Under the pieces are notes generated by a model. That model was not told the DNA's origin, did not search any database, and was given only the letters and a program-made list of their open reading frames with translations. DNA of 11,903 bases from Candidatus Eiseniibacteriota bacterium (GTDB taxonomy: Bacteria; Eisenbacteria; RBG-16-71-46). A program made the position numbers and the translations under genes. The DNA lies in contig CAIXRL010000550.1 of NCBI GenBank assembly GCA_903921835.1, forward strand, positions 1 through 11,903, in the 5' to 3' direction. Positions 7,019 through 11,903 of this stretch are shown one piece after another (position 1 is the stretch's first letter; each line of letters opens with the position of its first letter).

Positions 7019-7200
7019 TAGCCCGGATCATTCATGTACCGCGAGCCGAGAGTGCGAGACGTGCGTCAGACGCAAGAAGATCGGCCGGCCGCGCCGGAAC
7101 CGTGTTGGAGACACGATGAGGACAGCGGCCGGTCGAGCTTCGCAGCGGATGACGCGCAGACCGCGCTCGCAGGCGGCGGGCTCATGAATACTCCGGGCTA
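7019..7200. repeat. 182-base palindromic repeat element, copy B (MITE-like, inverted relative to copy A)
   Basis: This second copy of the same element lies between the M48 protease gene and actA, oriented opposite to copy A. It has identical length, the same TAGCCCGGA/TCCGGGCTA ends, and 161 of 182 bases matching the reverse complement of copy A by my count. Terminal inverted repeats (7019-7037 and 7182-7200) match in 16 of 19 positions. A central hairpin sits at 7101-7115. It starts seven bases after the protease stop codon and ends 52 bases before actA. Beyond the bounding TA I see no longer direct repeat of flanking bases. It contains no transposase and no convincing gene; open frames here are fortuitous. 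It may act as a transcription-ending or RNA-processing hairpin after the protease gene, but this is inference. Confidence 0.88.
7101..7115. other. Central hairpin of repeat B
   Basis: CGTGTT, loop GGA, GACACG: five Watson-Crick pairs plus one G-T/U wobble, in the same central position as in copy A. The three loop bases differ between the copies while the stem is kept. Confidence 0.5.
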
Positions 7201-7207
7201 GTCCGGG

Positions 7208-8680
7208 TTAACGCCGGTGCCCCGGCTCGACGATCTTGAGCCAGCGCCCGGCGGCGATGCCCTCCTCCACCGCGACGCCATTCACGATGGCGGCGTCCTC
7301 CGGGGAAAGCGCCCCACCGCCGAACTTCGCGAGCAGGGACTGGAACGGGCCCGCCGTCGCGGAGACCCTGAGCCGCACGCGGTCCGGCTCCGGATTCGCG
7401 CGCTGCGGATCGCGCAGCGGCCGCAGCGAGCGGATCGCGGCGACGATCTCGCGCTCGTTCGCATCGCCGCTCGACGCGCCCCGGCCCAGGAACTGCACCA
7501 TGCGGTCGGGCGCCAGGCGCACCCAGGCCGCCACGAGCACGCTGCTCGCGCCGCTGGCGCCGGGCACCGAGACGCGGCCCGCCCACGCCGGCCAGCCGCC
7601 GATCGATTCGCCCTCGCCCTCGGCAGCGGCGATGCGCCCGTCGCGCCGCAGCGCCGCGACGAACTCCGCCGGCGCCAGCGTACCGGCATCGCCCGCCAGC
7701 GAGAGCTGCATGCTGCCGTGCTGCTGCGGCTCGGCCGCGGCCACGCCGGCGCGGCCATTCTGAATCTTCCAGCCGGCCGGAAAGTCCATCTCGAAACCCA
7801 TCCGCGGCTGCGTGAAGCGCGCGCCGTCGAACCAGCCGCCGCGCGGGTCCTCGCCGAACGTGAGGCCGCGCAGGTGGTCGAGGTAGGCGTGCCCGCGCAC
7901 CAGCAGGTTCGTCCTGCCGGCCACGGCCGCCGCGGCGAGCGCGCCCGTGTGTTCCTCGCGGTTGCCGGGGTCGGGATGCGTCGAGAGGTAGAAGGGCAGC
8001 GAGCTGCCGCCGCGCTGGCTGACGCGCTTGAGCATCGCGTAGGTGCCCGGGATCTCGCGCGGGTCGTAGCCCGCGGCGGTGGCATAGCGAATGCCCAGCT
8101 CGTCGGCCTGCGTCTCGTCGTCGCGGCTGTACTTGAGTACGAGCAATCCCAGCGCCTGCTGCGCCGCGCCGCTGTATTGCTGGAACGTCGTCGAGAGCGC
8201 ACCGGCCACCGCCATCCCGAGCCCCGCGATCTGCTGCTGCGTGAGCTGCTTCGCGCTGTGGCGCGCCGTGACGTGCCCGATCTCGTGGCCGAGCACGCCG
8301 GCCAGCTGCGCCTCGGAGTTCAGGTGCGCCAGGATGCCGCGCGTGACGTAGATGTAGCCGCCGGGCATCGCGAACGCATTGACCATCGGATCGTCGAGCA
8401 CGGTGAAGTGCCACTCCAGGTCGGGCCGCTCGCTCACGCGCGCCAGCTTGTGGCCGACGGTGTCCACGTACGCTGCGAGCGCGACGTCGTCGTACTGGCC
8501 GTATTCGGCGACCGTCGCGGCGTAGCCGTCGTGCCCGATCGCCAGCTCCTGGCCGGCGCTGACCAGCGTGAACTCGCGCCGGCCAGTCGCGGGGTTGACG
8601 GCGCAACCCGCGGCGAGCGTGGCGAACAGGACAGCCGTGGCGAACGCACGGAGCTCGGACATTCGGGACAGCCTCGGCAT
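7208..8680 (-). CDS. M48-family Zn-dependent metalloprotease, probable lipoprotein
   Basis: This is a predicted envelope zinc endopeptidase of the M48 (BepA/YfgC, Oma1-like) type, a family often concerned with quality control of outer-membrane or periplasmic proteins. The product is 490 residues. It has a signal peptide with LAAGC ending at Cys26 (likely lipidated, though Ala at -3 is not ideal), then an N-terminal segment typical of the family (NAFAMPGGYIYVTRG, 101-115). The zinc motif GHEIGH is at 131-136 (His132, Glu133, His136), and the third ligand is probably Glu189 in SRDDETQAD. After the protease domain (to about 275) comes a 200-residue C-terminal part starting near MGFEMDFPAGW, without TPR-like repeats; its role is unknown. 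The ATG at 8680 has GGGAG nine bases upstream; the frame stays open further upstream but overlaps the previous gene. It lies 23 bases after moeB, so co-transcription is likely. Confidence 0.9.
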   Translation of the reverse strand: MPRLSRMSELRAFATAVLFATLAAGCAVNPATGRREFTLVSAGQELAIGHDGYAATVAEYGQYDDVALAAYVDTVGHKLARVSERPDLEWHFTVLDDPMVNAFAMPGGYIYVTRGILAHLNSEAQLAGVLGHEIGHVTARHSAKQLTQQQIAGLGMAVAGALSTTFQQYSGAAQQALGLLVLKYSRDDETQADELGIRYATAAGYDPREIPGTYAMLKRVSQRGGSSLPFYLSTHPDPGNREEHTGALAAAAVAGRTNLLVRGHAYLDHLRGLTFGEDPRGGWFDGARFTQPRMGFEMDFPAGWKIQNGRAGVAAAEPQQHGSMQLSLAGDAGTLAPAEFVAALRRDGRIAAAEGEGESIGGWPAWAGRVSVPGASGASSVLVAAWVRLAPDRMVQFLGRGASSGDANEREIVAAIRSLRPLRDPQRANPEPDRVRLRVSATAGPFQSLLAKFGGGALSPEDAAIVNGVAVEEGIAAGRWLKIVEPGHRR

Positions 8681-8703
8681 GGATCCTCTCTCCCGCCGCG
8701 CGT

Positions 8704-9870
<1,167 letters not shown>

Positions 9871-10093
9871 GCTCCACTCCCAGCGTTGGTGGCCGTCACC
9901 CGGCAACGTCAGCCCGCAAGATCCGCGCACCGCCAGCCGGAAGTGTGCCAGCGGAGTGCAGCGTCGTGAGCACCGAGGGTGTCCTGCCGCGGGCGATCTC
10001 GTGCCTGCGTGGCGTGGACGCGGCGCCTGCGAACGACACCGGCCGGCACCGGGATTCGCAGTTCCGCGGAACCGTACGAAGCTCGAAGCGCTT
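9871..10093. other. Intergenic region upstream of moeB
   Basis: This 223-base gap separates the exported-protein pair from the moeB-protease pair. It holds the moeB ribosome-binding site next to 9870, a 12-base perfect palindrome at 10061-10072, and a weak GG-N10-GC match at 9950-9936. I see no RNA gene, no repeat-element copy, no convincing hairpin plus T-run terminator and no clear sigma-70 promoter. The open frame crossing it on the minus strand looks fortuitous. Confidence 0.6.
10061..10072. promoter_or_regulatory. Perfect 12-base palindrome, possible operator
   Basis: GTTCCGCGGAAC reads the same on both strands and lies 22 bases beyond the stop of the upstream gene, about 190 bases before moeB. 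It has no loop, so it is not a terminator hairpin. It could be a regulator site, but in GC-rich DNA chance is a serious alternative. Confidence 0.2.
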
Positions 10094-11038
10094 TCAGCGG
10101 ACTGCGAAGAATACCCCGGGCCGACCGGCCGGGACAGGGCGAAGAACCGCACCGGTGCCAAAGCGCACACCCAGATCCACGAGCACGTATCGATCGTTCG
10201 CGTGGTAGATGACCCGGCCGTCGGGTGAGAGGGCGAGGAAGGAGAGGGACTTCGTGCGCGAATCGGTGACGGACTTCACCACGCGCCCGGTCGCGGCGTC
10301 GTAGAGCGCGAGCGAGCCACTGCGCTCAGGCGAAGTGCTGTCGCCCGCCATCGCCTCGACGAGGACGTGCGTTCCGCCGGGGGCCAGGTGGACGCCAGGC
10401 GCCGTGGTGCGTGGCAGGCCCTCAAGACGCACGAGCGTCCCGCGCCCGAGATCCGCGACCGCCAGCACCAACTCCTGCGGTTTCCCGACGTAGAGCCGCA
10501 GAAGGGCGCGGCCGCCGGACTGCTCCAGGACCTGGTTGACAAGCGGTTTCCGCTCGGGCGTGAAACCGGTGAGATCCACGTCGAGTGCGATGTCAGGCTC
10601 CGGGGCCGGCAGCACCCGAATGGCACCTCGAGGGTCCAGCCGGATCCCCGGCGGCGACAACTGCGAGCGGCCCGCGGCAATCACCCGGGCCACGCGCACG
10701 GCCGGTACGGAGAAGCCTAGGACGCGGTAGTCCTTCTTGCCGTCCGGCCCGGGAACGTCGGTGGTCGGAACCACGGTGTAGAAGATCGAGGACCGGGCAT
10801 CAAACACGAGATCGTTCGACAGGCACGCGTCGAACGTGCCCTCCACCACCGGCACGAGCGGCCGCCCTCCGGTCCGCTTCGCGAGGTCATACGACGCCAC
10901 CGTCAGTCCGGTGCGCAAGTCGACCTTGTCGATCGTGGCGGCGCAGCCAACCACGTACATGAAGCGTGGTGACAGGGGGAAAGGGCTTGCCAGCGATGTT
11001 CCGGCCAGCAGCGCGATCGCGATCAGGACCCGGCGCAT
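10094..11038 (-). CDS. Exported protein of unknown function, probably beta-propeller-like
   Basis: I do not recognise a named family. The 314-residue product has a classical signal peptide (MRR, hydrophobic 4-16, likely cleavage near SLA-S at 15-18). The mature part reads as short beta-strands with propeller-style phrases: FMYVVGC...IDKVDLRTG (27-44), LYDAATGRVVKSV (245-257) and LALSPDGRVIYHANDRYVLVDLG (spanning 268-290). These resemble YVTN/WD40-like repeats in which a value is tied to a key. Two cysteines (32 and 72) could form a disulfide. No catalytic motif stands out. The start at 11038 lies 13 bases after the stop of the lysozyme-like gene, with only a weak GGGA eight bases upstream, so the two are probably co-transcribed. 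A role in the envelope is likely; nothing more specific can be supported. Confidence 0.7.
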   Translation of the reverse strand: MRRVLIAIALLAGTSLASPFPLSPRFMYVVGCAATIDKVDLRTGLTVASYDLAKRTGGRPLVPVVEGTFDACLSNDLVFDARSSIFYTVVPTTDVPGPDGKKDYRVLGFSVPAVRVARVIAAGRSQLSPPGIRLDPRGAIRVLPAPEPDIALDVDLTGFTPERKPLVNQVLEQSGGRALLRLYVGKPQELVLAVADLGRGTLVRLEGLPRTTAPGVHLAPGGTHVLVEAMAGDSTSPERSGSLALYDAATGRVVKSVTDSRTKSLSFLALSPDGRVIYHANDRYVLVDLGVRFGTGAVLRPVPAGRPGVFFAVR

Positions 11039-11051
11039 GAGCAGATCCCGG

Positions 11052-11903
11052 TCAGAAGGTGGGCTTCTTCAGCACGTCTTCGACATAGTTCGGATCGCCC
11101 CTCTTCCCACTGGGGATCGAGTTGTCGTCGTAGAACTTGATGCGATCCGCAACGGTCACGAGCTCCCACTCCGCCTTGCCCTTGACGCCCCCCGGATCCT
11201 CAGTGACCACCAGGGCACCACTCGCGTCCTTCTTCACCCGGTACTCGTGAATCCCGGCGTATCCATTGAAGGCGCGGAGCGTATCTCGTTGGAGCTGTTC
11301 CGCCGTGTAGTCGGGCAGCTCGATGACGAGGTCCTTGGGCGGGCCGGCCGCGGCAGCAGGCGCTCCTGCCGCGGCGGGCGCGGCCGGCGCGGGGGTTGCC
11401 GCGGCCGGTGCGGGGGTTGCCGCGACCGGTGCGGAGGTTGCCGCGGCCGGCGCGGCCGTTCCCGTGGCGGGCTTCGCCTGCGCTGCCAGCCACTTGTCCT
11501 TGCGAATCTTGTTGTGGTTCGTCACGAGGGTCTTGAACTCGTTGCTCGCGCGCACCGCCACGGGGTAGGCAAGCGCAATCTTCTCCTTCTCCTGGAACAG
11601 GGCCCATCCACCCTTTGCGTTCTCCTTCCAGCTCCAGATCTGGTCGTCTGTGGGCTGAGGGCTCGTCAGCTGGCTGAGCCCTACGCCGCCGAAACCGTCG
11701 CCGCTGAAGAGCGGGCACCCGGACGCGAGGAACTGGCGCAGTCCGCTCTCCACGCGCAGCAGCTTGCGGAACGCGTCGTTGACCGCGACGACAGCGGCGA
11801 GCGTCGGAACCGACGGGTTCGTTCCGACCACCTGCAGGTCCTTCGTCGACCCGGTGAGTGTCTGCGTGTTGACGACGACGGAAACGCTGATCGTCAAGCT
11901 GCC
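11052..11903 (-). CDS. Lysozyme/SLT-like protein with an Ala/Pro-rich insert (5' end outside window)
   Basis: The frame is open to the right edge, so the N-terminus is missing; no ATG fits, and the first possible internal start is a TTG at 11897. Numbering from that TTG, the segment LLRVESGLRQF (46-56, Glu50) recalls the catalytic Glu-Ser of SLT/goose-type lysozyme folds. It is followed by GVGLSQLTSPQP (71-82) and QIWSWKENAKGG (86-97), a pattern typical of the second part of that fold. An Ala/Pro-rich linker then occupies about 143-187. After it come RAFNGYAGIHEYR (208-220) and a final GDPNYVEDVL (267-276), which look like the C-terminal lobe. The role would be peptidoglycan cleavage in the envelope. 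Fold assignment is by motif resemblance only. The downstream exported protein is 13 bases away. Confidence 0.6.
   Translation of the reverse strand, partial: GSLTISVSVVVNTQTLTGSTKDLQVVGTNPSVPTLAAVVAVNDAFRKLLRVESGLRQFLASGCPLFSGDGFGGVGLSQLTSPQPTDDQIWSWKENAKGGWALFQEKEKIALAYPVAVRASNEFKTLVTNHNKIRKDKWLAAQAKPATGTAAPAAATSAPVAATPAPAAATPAPAAPAAAGAPAAAAGPPKDLVIELPDYTAEQLQRDTLRAFNGYAGIHEYRVKKDASGALVVTEDPGGVKGKAEWELVTVADRIKFYDDNSIPSGKRGDPNYVEDVLKKPTF
11384..11460 (-). repeat. 21-base in-frame tandem repeat encoding the Ala/Pro linker
   Basis: Three full units (11384-11404, 11405-11425, 11426-11446) plus a partial fourth differ by only one to three bases each. Each encodes seven residues of the type APAAATP. 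Being in multiples of three, copy-number change would lengthen or shorten the linker without breaking the frame. Confidence 0.8.

Noticed and set aside
6337..7119. Plus-strand open frames running through the repeats and opposite actA
   Set aside because: They read through unrelated sequence, are antisense to the clear pentaheme cytochrome, and have no motif or ribosome-binding support.
6251..7200. Composite transposon carrying actA between two inverted insertion sequences
   Set aside because: The elements have no transposase, and actA is the expected first gene of the ACIII operon in its expected order. Independent insertion of two small elements is simpler.
9936..9950. Sigma-54-like GG-N10-GC match upstream of moeB on the minus strand
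   Set aside because: The -24 part (TGGCAC) is good but the -12 part (CGGCT) is poor. Such matches are frequent in GC-rich DNA.
10585..10962. Plus-strand open frames opposite the exported protein gene
   Set aside because: They are Arg/Pro/Ser-rich antisense frames with no start signals. The minus-strand gene has a signal peptide and sensible composition.

Overview
The window reads as one strand of a GC-rich chromosome: every gene I can support lies on the minus strand, so transcription runs from high to low coordinates. The core is a cluster for Alternative Complex III (ACIII), the quinol:electron-acceptor oxidoreductase that replaces the cytochrome bc1 complex in many bacteria. The order is actA (pentaheme cytochrome c), actB (Tat-exported molybdopterin-like/ferredoxin fusion), actC (NrfD-like quinol subunit), actD (DUF3341), actE (monoheme cytochrome c), and actF, which runs off the left edge. 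ACIII, multiheme cytochromes, Tat export and lipoprotein-type signals point to a diderm respiring bacterium. A high-GC lineage of the FCB or Acidobacteria type would fit, but I cannot name the phylum from this sequence alone.

Layout by region. Positions 11903-11052 hold a 5'-partial secreted-type protein with a lysozyme/SLT-like signature broken by an Ala/Pro repeat linker. Then, 13 bases on, comes an unrecognised exported, probably beta-rich protein (11038-10094). A 223-base gap follows with no clear promoter. Positions 9870-8704 encode an E1-like adenylyltransferase (MoeB/ThiF type) fused to a rhodanese. Next, 23 bases on, is a Zn-dependent M48 metalloprotease with a probable lipoprotein signal (8680-7208). 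Positions 7200-1 hold the ACIII cluster and its two repeat elements.

The most unusual structure is a pair of 182-base repeat elements, 7019-7200 and 6251-6432, in opposite orientation and bracketing actA. They have exactly the same length and align without gaps, with 21 mismatches by my count (about 88% identity). Each is bounded by TA, has TAGCCCGGA terminal inverted repeats, and is symmetric about a short central hairpin. This looks like a non-autonomous, MITE-like or Correia-like family. The inner copy fits exactly between actA and actB: its last three bases are the actA stop codon, and its other end directly abuts the actB ribosome-binding site. A promoter-like TTGACA/TAGGTT sits in the 52 bases between the outer copy and actA, and would give a leaderless or nearly leaderless actA transcript.

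How the genes work together: ActC and ActF form the membrane quinol-oxidising part. ActB carries iron-sulfur clusters, ActA and ActE carry hemes leading to a terminal oxidase, and ActD is accessory. From actB to actF each start overlaps the previous stop by 4 or 8 bases, indicating tight translational coupling. The only break in this packed operon is the repeat element between actA and actB. The upstream genes (protease, adenylyltransferase, exported proteins) have no evident functional link to ACIII.
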